NCBI RefSeq assembly: GCF_017168195.1
Contig: NZ_JADNYL010000002.1
Coordinates: forward strand, 868,001-932,000
Origin: Thalassotalea sp. G2M2-11
GTDB taxonomy: Bacteria; Pseudomonadota; Gammaproteobacteria; Enterobacterales; Alteromonadaceae
DNA: 64,000 bases
Direction of reading: 5' to 3'
In this document: positions 8,830 through 18,336 of the stretch, piece after piece
Layout of the letters: each line of letters begins with the position of its first letter
Position numbering within the stretch: position 1 is the stretch's first letter
Program-made: the position numbers and the translations under genes
The notes under the pieces: generated by a model
What the model was told of the DNA's origin: nothing
Seen by the model: only the letters and a program-made list of their open reading frames with translations
The model's database searches: none

Positions 8830-9933
8830 ATGAGTCGGTATAACTTCTCTCAAAATAAAATAGCTAAACTGCTTCCAGCACTAGGTCTTACGCTGGTAGC
8901 TCAACCATTATTTGCTACAGAGCAACCAGACGCCAGCTCATTAGTTGGCCAAAGCTATATCGGTGCTCATGGCATGTATATTAAAACAGACAATGATCGT
9001 TTATTCACAAACGATAGCAATTCATCAATTGATCATGGTTCAGGACTAGGTGCTGAATTTGGCTACCGTATTTCAGAAAAACATGAAGCTCGTTTATCTT
9101 ATACGAATATCAATGTGAATACCGATAACCAAGGTTATGATGTGGCAGACGGCTCAAGCGTTGCGTTTGACTTGCTATATTTCCCCTACAAAAAGAGCTT
9201 ATATTTTGTCGCGGGTGCAGATTTTTTAGATATTGATAATTCAAACCTTTCTGCTGATTTAGGGGCTGGTTATCGTTATTTTATCAATAACAACACCGCA
9301 TTCTATGTAGAAGGGAAAGGACATTATCAAATTGATGACAATTACACTGACTTTTCTACCAAGATTGGCTTTGTTTATTATTTTGGTCGAGATGCTGCTC
9401 CGATTAAACCGATTAAAACTCACAGCACACCTGTGAAAAAAGTCGCGAAAGTTGTCAGCCAAGATAGTGACAAAGATGGCGTAATCGATAGTAAAGATAA
9501 ATGTGCCAATACACCTATCACACACAAAGTTGATGCTTTAGGCTGTACTGTTTATATGAAACGCCAGCAGACCGTAGAATTATTAGTCAACTTTGATAAC
9601 GACAAAAGCGACGTAAAAGCACACGAAATGAAAGAGATTGCTAAGGTCGCCGACTTTATGAAGAAATACCGTCAAACAACGGTGACTATTAATGGACATA
9701 CTTCAGCTATTGGTAAAGCTGAATACAATCAAAATCTTTCTGAAAGACGTGCAAAAGCAATTGTTGATATTTTAGTGAATGACTTTGGCGTTGCTGCAAA
9801 CCGCTTAACTGCAATCGGCCATGGCGAAAGTCAATTAAAAGATCCAGCTAATACTGCTCAAGCACACGCAATTAACCGTCGTACGGAAGCAACCATCACT
9901 GGCGCTGAAAAGGTACCTGTTACTAAGCGCTAA
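8830..9933 (+). CDS. OmpA family outer-membrane porin
   Basis: This outer-membrane protein has an N-terminal eight-stranded barrel and a C-terminal peptidoglycan-binding domain. It has a signal peptide (cleavage likely after PLFA, near residue 29) and a barrel of about 170 residues with alternating aromatics ending FVYYFG. A Ca-binding thrombospondin type 3 repeat follows (DSDKDGVIDSKDKC), then the OmpA domain (about residues 245-360) with VNFDNDKSDVK, TINGHTSAIGKAEYNQNLSE and NRRTEATI. A ribosome binding site (AAAGGA) precedes the ATG. It is 367 residues and single-gene, with a terminator shared with lpd. The region before the start is occupied by a MITE-like element. Confidence 0.93.
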   Translation: MSRYNFSQNKIAKLLPALGLTLVAQPLFATEQPDASSLVGQSYIGAHGMYIKTDNDRLFTNDSNSSIDHGSGLGAEFGYRISEKHEARLSYTNINVNTDNQGYDVADGSSVAFDLLYFPYKKSLYFVAGADFLDIDNSNLSADLGAGYRYFINNNTAFYVEGKGHYQIDDNYTDFSTKIGFVYYFGRDAAPIKPIKTHSTPVKKVAKVVSQDSDKDGVIDSKDKCANTPITHKVDALGCTVYMKRQQTVELLVNFDNDKSDVKAHEMKEIAKVADFMKKYRQTTVTINGHTSAIGKAEYNQNLSERRAKAIVDILVNDFGVAANRLTAIGHGESQLKDPANTAQAHAINRRTEATITGAEKVPVTKR

Positions 9934-9960
9934 CAGCAAAGTGAATACAACAGAGACAAA

Positions 9961-9984
9961 AAAACCAGCAAGATTGCTGGTTTT
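9961..9984. terminator. Bidirectional terminator between ompA-type gene and lpd
   Basis: AAAACCAGCA-AGAT-TGCTGGTTTT forms a ten-pair stem flanked by A and T runs on both sides. It can serve the porin gene on the plus strand and lpd on the minus strand. Confidence 0.9.
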
Positions 9985-10008
9985 TTTATTTATTTATTAT
10001 TGTTCAGG

Positions 10009-11439
10009 TTACTTTTTCTTTTTGACCGCTTTAGGATTCGGTAAATCAGTAATTGAACCTTCAAAGATTTCTGCCGCTAAACCAATTGATTCATTTAACG
10101 TTGGATGTGCGTGGATTGTTAAACCAACATCTTCTGCATCAGCGCCCATTTCAACCGCTAAACAAATTTCACCCAACATTTCGCCAGCGTTGATACCAAC
10201 AATAGCACCACCTAAGACACGACCCGTTTCTTTTTCAAAGATCATCTTAGTTTTACCTTCAGTGCGTGCAGAAGCAATCGCACGACCAGAAGCAGCCCAA
10301 GGGAAGTTTGCCACTTCAATATTTAGCCCTTGCTCTTTTGCTTCACGTTCAGTAACACCCACCCAAGCCATTTCAGGATCGGTATAAGCAATAGAAGGGA
10401 TACAACGCGGATCAAATACGTGTTTCTTACCAGCAATCACTTCAGCAGCAACGTGCGCTTCATGAACCGCTTTATGCGCAAGCATAGGTTGACCAACCAC
10501 ATCACCAATCGCGAAGATATGATTAACGTTAGTACGTAATTCGTTAGAAACATTGATAAAGCCACGCTCGTCAACATTAACACCCGCTTTATCAGCAGCA
10601 ACTAAGTGACCATTTGGCTTACGGCCAACAGCGACTAAAATTTTGTCATAACGCACTTGACCTTCAGGAGCATTCTTACCTTCAAATGTTACGTATAAAC
10701 CATCATCTTTAGCATCAACAGCAACAACCTTAGTTGATAACATCATGTTGAATTTTTTCTTATTGTACTTAGTATAGATTTGTACAATGTCTTTATCAGC
10801 AGCTGGTACTAATTGGTCAGCAAACTCAACTACCGACACATTCGAACCCAAAGCGTTATAGACTGTGCCCATTTCCAAGCCAATAATACCGCCACCAAGT
10901 ACTAGCATTTCTTCAGGTACGTCTTTAAGCTCTAATGCCCCTGTTGAATCAATCACACGAGGATCATCATTAGGGATAAATGGCAAATCAATCACTGAAG
11001 AACCACAAGCGATAATAGCATTATCAAAAGTGATCGTTGTTTTGCCGTCAGCACCTTCTACTTCGATGCTTTTATCAGAAGTAAATTTACCAAAACCTGT
11101 CACCGTTTTCACTTTACGCGCTTTAGACATGCCGCCTAAACCACCAGTTAATTGCCCTATAACACTTTCTTTCCAGCTACGGATTTTGTCTAAATCAATT
11201 TCAGGCTTACCAAAAGTAACACCGTGCGATGCCATTTCCGCCGCATCATCAATCACTTTAGCAACATGAAGCAATGCTTTTGATGGGATACACCCAACAT
11301 TTAAACAAACACCACCTAATGTTTCACGGCTTTCAACTAATACCACATCTAGGCCTAAATCAGCGGCACGGAATGCTGCTGAGTAGCCACCAGGACCTGC
11401 ACCTAAAACTACGACTTGAGTTTTAATATCGTTACTCAT
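10009..11439 (-). CDS. lpd: Dihydrolipoamide dehydrogenase (E3)
   Basis: This flavoprotein reoxidises dihydrolipoyl groups of the pyruvate dehydrogenase complex (and probably the 2-oxoglutarate complex), passing electrons to NAD+. It is 476 residues, as in E. coli (474). The FAD site is VVVLGAGPGGYSAA near the N terminus, the redox disulfide is C45/C50 in GGVCLNVGCIPS, the NAD-binding segment is LVLGGGIIGLEMG, and the C-terminal catalytic histidine is in HAHPTLNES. The ATG at 11439 follows a good GAGGTT ribosome binding site. It is the last gene of the aceE-aceF-lpd series; a 187-base gap with a hairpin before it may allow separate expression. Confidence 0.97.
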   Translation of the reverse strand: MSNDIKTQVVVLGAGPGGYSAAFRAADLGLDVVLVESRETLGGVCLNVGCIPSKALLHVAKVIDDAAEMASHGVTFGKPEIDLDKIRSWKESVIGQLTGGLGGMSKARKVKTVTGFGKFTSDKSIEVEGADGKTTITFDNAIIACGSSVIDLPFIPNDDPRVIDSTGALELKDVPEEMLVLGGGIIGLEMGTVYNALGSNVSVVEFADQLVPAADKDIVQIYTKYNKKKFNMMLSTKVVAVDAKDDGLYVTFEGKNAPEGQVRYDKILVAVGRKPNGHLVAADKAGVNVDERGFINVSNELRTNVNHIFAIGDVVGQPMLAHKAVHEAHVAAEVIAGKKHVFDPRCIPSIAYTDPEMAWVGVTEREAKEQGLNIEVANFPWAASGRAIASARTEGKTKMIFEKETGRVLGGAIVGINAGEMLGEICLAVEMGADAEDVGLTIHAHPTLNESIGLAAEIFEGSITDLPNPKAVKKKK

Positions 11440-11566
11440 GCTAACCTCAAATTAATTTGATTTAACCAATGATAGATTTATTAAAAAATACCGATTGGAT
11501 CTGAATTTTTTATGGGCGAAGTGTACTCAAAGTGAATAAAAATCGCCATCTTTTAATCAAAGAATG

Positions 11567-11609
11567 TCGGTAATAATAAACCTTATTTGAAAGATTTCAT
11601 TATTACCGA
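11567..11609 (-). terminator. Hairpin between aceF and lpd
   Basis: TCGGTAATAAT (11567-11577) pairs perfectly with ATTATTACCGA (11599-11609) across a 21-base loop. It lies 17 bases after the aceF stop. AT-rich pairing, a long loop and no T run make it a weak terminator; it may equally be an RNA processing or stability element that sets the aceF to lpd ratio. Confidence 0.4.
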
Positions 11610-11626
11610 TCAAAAACTACTAACTA

Positions 11627-13279
11627 TTACAGTATCAGTTTACGAATATCGCTCATAACTGATGCTAAGTGCACAGTAAAGCGTGCCGCAATTGCGCCGT
11701 CAATTACACGATGGTCGTAAGACATAGATAAAGGTAACATCAAGCGTGGTATAAATTCTGAACCATTCCACTTAGGCTTCATCTCTGACTTTGACACCCC
11801 TAAAATAGCCACTTCAGGCGCATTAACAATCGGTGTAAATGCCGTACCGCCAATACCACCAAGGCTTGAAATAGTGAAACATCCACCTTGCATATCGTTA
11901 GCCGTTAACTTGCCGTCACGTGCTTTTTTACTGATTTCCAGTAATTCACGTGATAACTCATGAATGCCTTTCTTATCAACATCACGTACCACGGGTACCA
12001 CTAAACCATTTGGCGTATCAACTGCAACACCTATATTGCAATATTTCTTCAAAATTAAGCTTTCACCATCTTCGCTTAAGCTTGAATTAAAAACTGGGAA
12101 TGCCCGTAAAGCATCTGCTGCCGCTTTCATAATGAACACAAGAGGAGTGATCTTAAAGCCTAACTGTTGTTTCTCACAAACAACATTTTGTTCTTTACGA
12201 AATGCTTCAACGTCAGTGATATCTGCTTCATCAAATTGCGTAACATGTGGAATCGTTACCCAGTTGCGATGTAAAAATGGACCAGAGATCTTTTGAATAC
12301 GAGATAATGGTTTTTCTTCAATTTCACCAAATTTAGCAAAGTCGACCGGTTTACTAGCAACTACCTGTAAACCACCTTCACCTGATGCTACAGAGCTACC
12401 AGCATTGGCTTTTGGACGCGACAATTCATATTTCACATACGATTGAACATCTTCTTTTAGAATACGTCCTTTATTACCAGAACCTTTGACTAAAGTTAAA
12501 TCAACACCAAATTCACGGGCAATACGACGAATTGATGGCGAAGTATAAATATTACCTTTTGTCGTTTTACCTGAACTTGGATGATGCGGCACTGGCGCTG
12601 GTTTTTTCGCTGCCGGTGCAGGTGCAGCCTTTGGCTCTTCACTGACAGGTGCAGGCGCAGCAGGCTGTTCAATTGCGGCTGGCGCACCACTGTTAGTTTC
12701 AAGTTTGATCACTAATGAGCCTTGCTTGACTTTATCACCAGTGCTCACTAAAACTTCTTTAACAATACCGGCGTGTGAAGACGGCACATCCATGGTTGCT
12801 TTATCAGTTTCTAGTGTGATCAAACCATCTTCTTCCGCGATTTCATCGCCAACAGCGATTAACACATCAATCACGTCTACTTCGCCATCTTCACCAATGT
12901 CAGGCACTACGACATCAATCACTTCACTACCTGAGCTTGCAGCTGGTTCAGGTGTTTCTGCTGCTGGTTCTGGCTTGCTCTCTGGTGCTGGCGCAGAATC
13001 TTGTTCTGCCGGAGCTTCACTCGCTGGTTCCTCTGTAGCCCCAGCGGCTTTCATCTCACCAATTAAGTCGCCTTCTTTGATCTTGTCACCAACATTAACG
13101 CTCAACGAGATCAACTCGCCTGCATTAGGAGCTGGAATATCCATTGACGCCTTATCCGTTTCAACGGTAACAATACCTTCATCAGCTTCTAAAGTATCGC
13201 CAACAGCAACACAGATTTCGATAACTTCAACTTCGTCACCACCGACATCAGGAACTAGAATTTTTTGTACATCAGACAT
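11627..13279 (-). CDS. aceF: Pyruvate dehydrogenase E2, dihydrolipoyl acetyltransferase
   Basis: This is the core of the pyruvate dehydrogenase complex, moving the acetyl group from E1 to coenzyme A. Two lipoyl domains are visible, with lipoylated lysines K43 (ETDKASM) and K160 (ETDKATM). They are joined by Ala/Pro/Glu-rich linkers. A peripheral subunit-binding domain follows at about residues 245-282 ([17 protein letters not shown]), then the catalytic domain ending in SYDHRVIDG (H523, D527). At 550 residues it is shorter than E. coli AceF (630), which has three lipoyl domains. The start ATG is 21 bases after the aceE stop, with an AGGAGA-type ribosome binding site. Confidence 0.97.
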   Translation of the reverse strand: MSDVQKILVPDVGGDEVEVIEICVAVGDTLEADEGIVTVETDKASMDIPAPNAGELISLSVNVGDKIKEGDLIGEMKAAGATEEPASEAPAEQDSAPAPESKPEPAAETPEPAASSGSEVIDVVVPDIGEDGEVDVIDVLIAVGDEIAEEDGLITLETDKATMDVPSSHAGIVKEVLVSTGDKVKQGSLVIKLETNSGAPAAIEQPAAPAPVSEEPKAAPAPAAKKPAPVPHHPSSGKTTKGNIYTSPSIRRIAREFGVDLTLVKGSGNKGRILKEDVQSYVKYELSRPKANAGSSVASGEGGLQVVASKPVDFAKFGEIEEKPLSRIQKISGPFLHRNWVTIPHVTQFDEADITDVEAFRKEQNVVCEKQQLGFKITPLVFIMKAAADALRAFPVFNSSLSEDGESLILKKYCNIGVAVDTPNGLVVPVVRDVDKKGIHELSRELLEISKKARDGKLTANDMQGGCFTISSLGGIGGTAFTPIVNAPEVAILGVSKSEMKPKWNGSEFIPRLMLPLSMSYDHRVIDGAIAARFTVHLASVMSDIRKLIL

Positions 13280-13300
13280 AATATTTCTCCTATTTCCTTA

Positions 13301-15976
13301 TTAAGCGTACAGTGGGTTAAGTTTGTCAGTATCAATATCAAAACGCTTGATTGCTTCAGATACAACACTCGCTTTAATTTCGCCACGATTGGCCAATTCA
13401 AATAATGACGCAACCACGATATAAGCAGCGTTCACTTCAAAGTGGCGACGTAAGTTGGCACGACTATCACTACGACCGAAACCGTCGGTACCTAAACAGC
13501 GATACTCGGTATCAATAAAAGCACGTACTTGATCTGAATATGCTTTAACATAATCAGTTGCCGCAATCGCTGGACCATTTTCTTTAGTGATCACTTTGCC
13601 AATATATGGTACTTGTGGTTTCGCTTCTGGGTTGAGCATGTTATGACGAGTCACTTCTTGACCTTCACGCGCTAACTCATTAAATGAGGTAACCGAAAAG
13701 ACGTCACTTGACACATTATAATCATTCGCCAAAATTTGCGCGGCTTCTCGAACTTGCAACAAGATAGTACCTGAGCCCATCAGCTGCACATTCGCTACTG
13801 ATTTTTTCGCTTTCACGGTTTCTAACTTATAAATACCTTTAATGATTTCATCGGCAATTTCTTTATTTTCAGGCATTGCAGGATGCTGATAATTTTCATT
13901 CATCAAAGTTAAGTAGTAGAAAACATTTTCATTTTCTTCATACATGCGGCGTAAACCATCACGCACAATTACCGCAACTTCATAACCATAAGTTGGATCA
14001 TAAGTGACACAATTTGGGATCAAACCCGCTTGCACATGCGAATGTCCGTCCTGATGCTGCAAACCTTCACCATTAAGGGTCGTACGACCAGCGGTAGCAC
14101 CTAATAAGAAGCCACGCGCTTGGCTATCGCCTGCTGCCCAAGCTAAGTCACCAACACGTTGGAAACCAAACATTGAGTAGTAAATGTAAAATGGGATAGT
14201 GGTTGCATTACAAGTAGAATAAGAAGTACCCGAAGCTACCCATGATGCCATGGCACCAAGCTCGTTAATCCCTTCTTGCAATACTTGACCTTTTTTATCT
14301 TCACGATAGTAAGCCACTTGATCTGCATCTTGTGGAATATATTTCTGACCTTCGTTAGCGTAAATTCCCACTTGACGGAACAAGCCTTCCATACCAAAAG
14401 TACGCGCTTCATCAGGAATGATCGGTACAATACGCTTACCAATTTTTTTGTCTTTTAATAAGCTGTTAAGTACACGGACAAATGTCATGGTAGAGGATAC
14501 TTCACGTTCACCTGAGCCTTTTAAAATCGCATCAAACGTTTTTAATGGCGGTATCTCTAATGATTCATCAGCTTGCTGACGGCGTGCAGGCAATGAGCCA
14601 CCTAATGCTTGACGGCGCTCACGCATATATTTTAATTCAGGGCTATCTTCATCAAACTTAAAGAAAGGTAAATCTTCAATCTTGTCATCAGGGATAGGCA
14701 TATTAAAACGATCACGATATGCTTTAATTGATTCAAGGTCCATTTTCTTGACGTTATGAGCAACGTTTTGTGCTTCACCTGATTGACCTAAACCATAGCC
14801 TTTAACCGTTTTCGCTAAGATCACCGTTGGACGACCTTTGGTATTCATCGCTTTTTCATAGGCAGCATATACTTTTACCGGATCATGACCACCACGATTT
14901 AAACGCCAGATATCTTCATCTGACATATTTGCTACCATAGCGGCGGTTTCTGGGTACTTACCAAAGAAATTATCACGGGTGTATTTACCACCTTTGGCTT
15001 TACAGTTTTGATATTCACCATCAACGGTTTCATTCATTAACTGTAATAACTTACCTGAGGTATCACGGGCTAATAATGCATCCCAATATGAACCCCAAAT
15101 CACTTTGATCACTTCCCAACCTGCACCTCGGAAAGTCCCTTCAAGTTCTTGAATAATTTTACCATTACCACGAACAGGGCCATCCAAACGCTGTAAATTA
15201 CAGTTGATAATAAAGGTTAAATTATCCAAGCCTTCACGTGCTGCTAAGCCAATTGCACCTAATGATTCTGGCTCATCGGTTTCACCATCACCTAAGAAAC
15301 AATACACGCGCTGACCTGAACAGTCTTTAATACCACGATCGGTTAAGTACTTAAGAAAACGTGCTGTGTAAATCGCTTGTAATGGACCTAAGCCCATAGA
15401 AACCGTTGGGAACTGCCAAAAATCATCCATTAAATGTGGATGCGGGTAAGACGATAACCCTTCACCATCGACTTCTTGACGGAAGTTATCCATTTGCTTT
15501 TCAGTTAATCGCCCTTCAACGAAGGCACGTGCATAGATCCCTGGAGAAATATGACCTTGAGCGAAAATAAAGTCACCACCATCTTCAGGGCTTGCCGCTT
15601 TAAAGAAGTGGTTAAAGCCAACATCATACAAGGTAGCCGACGAAGCAAACGAACCAATATGGCCGCCTAACTCTAAATCTTTCTTTGAAGCACGTAATAC
15701 TAATGCTGCCGCATTCCAACGAATAGCCGCACGAATTCTTGCTTCGATGGTTAAATCACCCGGCATATGAGGTTCTTGTCCAGGTGGAATAGTGTTCACA
15801 TAAGCAGTTGTGGCATCAAACGGTAAATGCGTACCGCTACGACGTGCATGGTCAATTAATTTTTCTAAAAGGAAATGTGCTCGATCCGGACCTTCATTTT
15901 CCAGTACGGATTCCATTGATTCAATCCATTCTTGTGTTTCAATGGCATCAATATCATTCTTTGGGAGCTCAGACAT
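13301..15976 (-). CDS. aceE: Pyruvate dehydrogenase E1, homodimeric type
   Basis: This thiamine diphosphate enzyme decarboxylates pyruvate and acetylates the lipoyl groups of AceF. It is 891 residues (E. coli 887) and of the single-chain homodimeric type. The cofactor motif is GDGETDEPES followed by FIINCNLQ, and the N terminus SELPKNDIDAIETQEWIESM matches the segment that binds E2. It is first in the aceE-aceF-lpd series, about 150 bases downstream of pdhR, and is presumably controlled by PdhR in response to pyruvate. Confidence 0.98.
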   Translation of the reverse strand: MSELPKNDIDAIETQEWIESMESVLENEGPDRAHFLLEKLIDHARRSGTHLPFDATTAYVNTIPPGQEPHMPGDLTIEARIRAAIRWNAAALVLRASKKDLELGGHIGSFASSATLYDVGFNHFFKAASPEDGGDFIFAQGHISPGIYARAFVEGRLTEKQMDNFRQEVDGEGLSSYPHPHLMDDFWQFPTVSMGLGPLQAIYTARFLKYLTDRGIKDCSGQRVYCFLGDGETDEPESLGAIGLAAREGLDNLTFIINCNLQRLDGPVRGNGKIIQELEGTFRGAGWEVIKVIWGSYWDALLARDTSGKLLQLMNETVDGEYQNCKAKGGKYTRDNFFGKYPETAAMVANMSDEDIWRLNRGGHDPVKVYAAYEKAMNTKGRPTVILAKTVKGYGLGQSGEAQNVAHNVKKMDLESIKAYRDRFNMPIPDDKIEDLPFFKFDEDSPELKYMRERRQALGGSLPARRQQADESLEIPPLKTFDAILKGSGEREVSSTMTFVRVLNSLLKDKKIGKRIVPIIPDEARTFGMEGLFRQVGIYANEGQKYIPQDADQVAYYREDKKGQVLQEGINELGAMASWVASGTSYSTCNATTIPFYIYYSMFGFQRVGDLAWAAGDSQARGFLLGATAGRTTLNGEGLQHQDGHSHVQAGLIPNCVTYDPTYGYEVAVIVRDGLRRMYEENENVFYYLTLMNENYQHPAMPENKEIADEIIKGIYKLETVKAKKSVANVQLMGSGTILLQVREAAQILANDYNVSSDVFSVTSFNELAREGQEVTRHNMLNPEAKPQVPYIGKVITKENGPAIAATDYVKAYSDQVRAFIDTEYRCLGTDGFGRSDSRANLRRHFEVNAAYIVVASLFELANRGEIKASVVSEAIKRFDIDTDKLNPLYA

Positions 15977-16076
15977 AATTACTTAGTCTCCGATTTGTTA
16001 TGTAATTAAAATTGGTCAATTAAAGTAAACTCAATGACAACTTCGTTAACAAAGTCCACTTTAATCTGCTATTTGT

Positions 16077-16113
16077 TGGACATTCGTCCACGTTAGGCAA
16101 TCACGTACCTAAC
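16077..16113 (-). promoter_or_regulatory. Two small hairpins in the pdhR-aceE gap
   Basis: TGGAC-ATTC-GTCCA (16077-16090) and GTTAGG-N10-CCTAAC (16092-16113) lie immediately downstream of the pdhR stop and upstream of aceE. Neither has a T run, so they are better seen as leader or mRNA processing structures than as terminators. Function is unproven. Confidence 0.3.
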
Positions 16114-16129
16114 AACTACTTATCTCTTT

Positions 16130-16897
16130 CTACTTCTGCATTCTGCGCATCGAGCGCTCCATGCGGCTTTGCTCTTCTGTTAAATTCAGCAATACTTCTT
16201 CAATAAAAGCTAAATGACGATGACTTGCTCCCCAGGCTTTTTGCGGCTGGCCACTAATAATGGCATCCATCAAATTGGTACGGTATTCGGCTATTTTGCT
16301 AAATACATCGGGACGTTGCGCAAGTGTCGTCAGGTTTTGTTCAATATTATCAATGACTATTGCCGCCATGCTGCGTGCTAAATGTAAAATTATTCCGTTA
16401 TGGGAAGCCCCACAAATGGCAAGGTAGAACTCGAATACCGCTTCAGCTTCTTGGTGGTAATCATTATCAAGCTGTGCTTCACCAATGGCATTATGTTTAC
16501 GTTGAATTTCTTCAAAATCAGCTTTCGTGCCACGCATCGCGGCATAATAAGCAGACATGCCTTCAATACCATGGCGAAATTCTAATAAATCAAACTGAGA
16601 TTCATTGCTTTGCGCCATTAATTCAAATAAAGGGTCAGAAAAGCCTTTTAAAATCTGCTCGCTGACAAAAGTACCGCCGCCTTGACGACGAGTCACTAAG
16701 CCTTTGGCTTCTAATTTTTGGATCGCTTCACGTAATGACGGACGAGAGACATTAAACTGACTCGCCAACTCGCGTTCAGCTGGTAATTTCTGACCCGCTT
16801 TTAAGCTACCTTCCAAGATCATCTCTTCTAACTGCGACAAAATCACATCAGAAAGTTTCGCTTGTTTCACTGGCTGTTTAATGTTGTCAAGCACCAT
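16130..16897 (-). CDS. pdhR: Pyruvate-responsive GntR-family repressor
   Basis: This is the transcriptional repressor of the pyruvate dehydrogenase operon, released by pyruvate. At 255 residues it matches E. coli PdhR (254). The N-terminal winged helix-turn-helix (about residues 10-78) contains AGQKLPAERELASQFNVSRPSLREAIQKLEAKGLV and GGGTFVSE, typical of the FadR subgroup of GntR proteins. An all-helical FCD-type effector domain follows. It heads the pdhR-aceE-aceF-lpd cluster, and a matching operator lies about 50 bases upstream, which suggests autoregulation. Confidence 0.95.
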   Translation of the reverse strand: MVLDNIKQPVKQAKLSDVILSQLEEMILEGSLKAGQKLPAERELASQFNVSRPSLREAIQKLEAKGLVTRRQGGGTFVSEQILKGFSDPLFELMAQSNESQFDLLEFRHGIEGMSAYYAAMRGTKADFEEIQRKHNAIGEAQLDNDYHQEAEAVFEFYLAICGASHNGIILHLARSMAAIVIDNIEQNLTTLAQRPDVFSKIAEYRTNLMDAIISGQPQKAWGASHRHLAFIEEVLLNLTEEQSRMERSMRRMQK

Positions 16898-16945
16898 AAA
16901 AATTCAATATTTTAAGCAACAACCAAGAGAAAAAACCTCTTGGTA

Positions 16946-16962
16946 AATTGGTATTACCATTA
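16946..16962. promoter_or_regulatory. Candidate PdhR operator
   Basis: AATTGGTATTACCATTA matches the known PdhR operator pattern ATTGGT-N2/3-ACCAAT, with one mismatch near the right end. It lies 49 bases upstream of the pdhR start. An adjacent inverted repeat, ACCAAGAG with CTCTTGGT (16922-16944), may add a second half-site. Confidence 0.65.
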
Positions 16963-17051
16963 ATAAAAGTGATGTAAAAATAGCAAAATAGTGGTTAATT
17001 GTAAATAGAACATAGAACAGTTGCTGAAAAAAACAACTATAAGATTGACTA

Positions 17052-17317
17052 ATACCAATGGAATTAATGATTTGATCATTCAGCGAGAATTAAAAGGCTT
17101 ATAGGCAAGGCATTGATTGCAGAGAATGGCTATTCCCTTGTCAAAATCAATAACGTAAGCATATAAGCCTATTAAACTCGCCCTTTGGGAGCTTGTCATG
17201 AAAGTGATAACGTTACAAATTGCTTTGATGGAGAATGACTACACCTGCATCAATTTGCTTTGTTCTAACTTCCATGACACAGCTCTGAACTGGCTAAATA
17301 TTTATTTCCATTGGTAT
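17052..17317. mobile_element. MITE-like repeat with ATACCAATGGAA termini (266 bp)
   Basis: The ends ATACCAATGGAATTAATGATT and (reverse complement of the right end) ATACCAATGGAAATAAATATT are inverted repeats of each other. The interior codes for nothing I can recognise and contains the inverted pair AGGCTTATA / TATAAGCCT. The same terminal sequence occurs alone at 27384 and 55354, which supports a dispersed family. It lies between the ampE terminator and the pdhR promoter. No transposase is present. Confidence 0.7.
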
Positions 17318-17381
17318 AAAATCAACAATAGTGATTAAGCGATATTTTGCATAAAAAACGCTTAAACGTGCATAAACAAAG

Positions 17382-17409
17382 GTAAGCAAAGCAGTCTTGC
17401 TTTGCTTAC
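17382..17409 (-). terminator. Hairpin terminator of ampE
   Basis: A perfect 12-pair stem, GTAAGCAAAGCA / TGCTTTGCTTAC with a GTCT loop, starts 13 bases beyond the ampE stop. On the minus strand it is followed by CCTTTGTTTATG, a moderately T-rich tail. Confidence 0.7.
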
Positions 17410-17422
17410 GATAAGCAGAAGG

Positions 17423-18301
17423 CTAACTCATCACACCAGTTAAAATAAGCAAGGCGATAAGGGCTAAACAAAGTAATAAGGTGCGCTTTGCAAGTCGTAC
17501 CAGTAAACAAGGTTCTGCTGTGCAATCTTCTTGATCAACCATAAAATCTTCTGATTTTTGCGCAACCTCAGTCAAAATCAAATGTGGTAATTTTCCTACG
17601 TCGAATAAATTTTCTAACCAGACAGGTAGCGCGCGAGAAAAGTGACCCACCAACATATAACCAAAGGCAACGATACGCACCGGTAACCAATCTAACCAAA
17701 ACAGTAGTTGGTAATTAAACTGCTCTACTTGTAATTGCTCTGCCGATTTTGTACTCGGATCTGGTGCTGATTCTTGGCTATCAGTTTCACTTTGCCCTTG
17801 TTGTTCTACCACTTTACTCACTAGCCGATAAGCTAATGCGCCTGGGGCGCCAAACACCACAAAAAAGAGCATAATCGCAATAAAATAACGGTAATTAAGC
17901 CAAATGAGCATCTGACCAAAGCTCATTTGCGGTAAGTTTTTATCTTCTAATAATTGTTGATGATGCATTTCACAGCTAGTTTGCTCACCGCGAAAGGCAC
18001 AGAGTAAATATTGCTTATAAGTGTCTCGTGTTTTGATACAACCAAAACAGGCAATTAAAATAAGAGTAGAAAGGAGAAAGTGCACTAAACCATCATCAAC
18101 TAATTGCAATAAAAAGTAACACGCGATAACAGGGGTTAATATAAAAGCAATATTAATGATAGTTGAACGCTTTGATTTAGCTCCACCAAGCAAGCGATTA
18201 AACCACTTACTGTAATGAGTAAAATGCACATTAAACTGCCATGTAGCAGAAGAAAAATAGCGCTCGGCAGCCAAAGCAATTAGTAAACTTATTAAACTCA
18301 T
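17423..18301 (-). CDS. ampE: AmpE-like inner-membrane protein
   Basis: This membrane protein is encoded beside ampD in many Gammaproteobacteria and linked to beta-lactamase induction and wall recycling signals; its exact activity is unsettled. It is 292 residues (E. coli 284), with hydrophobic segments near both ends and in the middle (NIAFILTPVIACYFLLQLV; YFIAIMLFFVVFGAPGALAYRL; LLLCLALIALLILTGVM). It starts with the typical MSLISLLIALAAERYF. Normally it follows ampD directly; here a 317-base repeat element intervenes, ending 35 bases before this ATG. Co-transcription with ampD is therefore doubtful. Confidence 0.9.
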   Translation of the reverse strand: MSLISLLIALAAERYFSSATWQFNVHFTHYSKWFNRLLGGAKSKRSTIINIAFILTPVIACYFLLQLVDDGLVHFLLSTLILIACFGCIKTRDTYKQYLLCAFRGEQTSCEMHHQQLLEDKNLPQMSFGQMLIWLNYRYFIAIMLFFVVFGAPGALAYRLVSKVVEQQGQSETDSQESAPDPSTKSAEQLQVEQFNYQLLFWLDWLPVRIVAFGYMLVGHFSRALPVWLENLFDVGKLPHLILTEVAQKSEDFMVDQEDCTAEPCLLVRLAKRTLLLCLALIALLILTGVMS

Positions 18302-18336
18302 GATTTATATCCGTTAAATTTCAAACTATTCATTAT

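Noticed and set aside
12705-13304. A long plus-strand frame opposite aceF
   Set aside because: It is antisense to the lipoyl domains and linkers, and its Ser/Thr/Pro richness mirrors the Ala/Glu-rich linker on the real strand.
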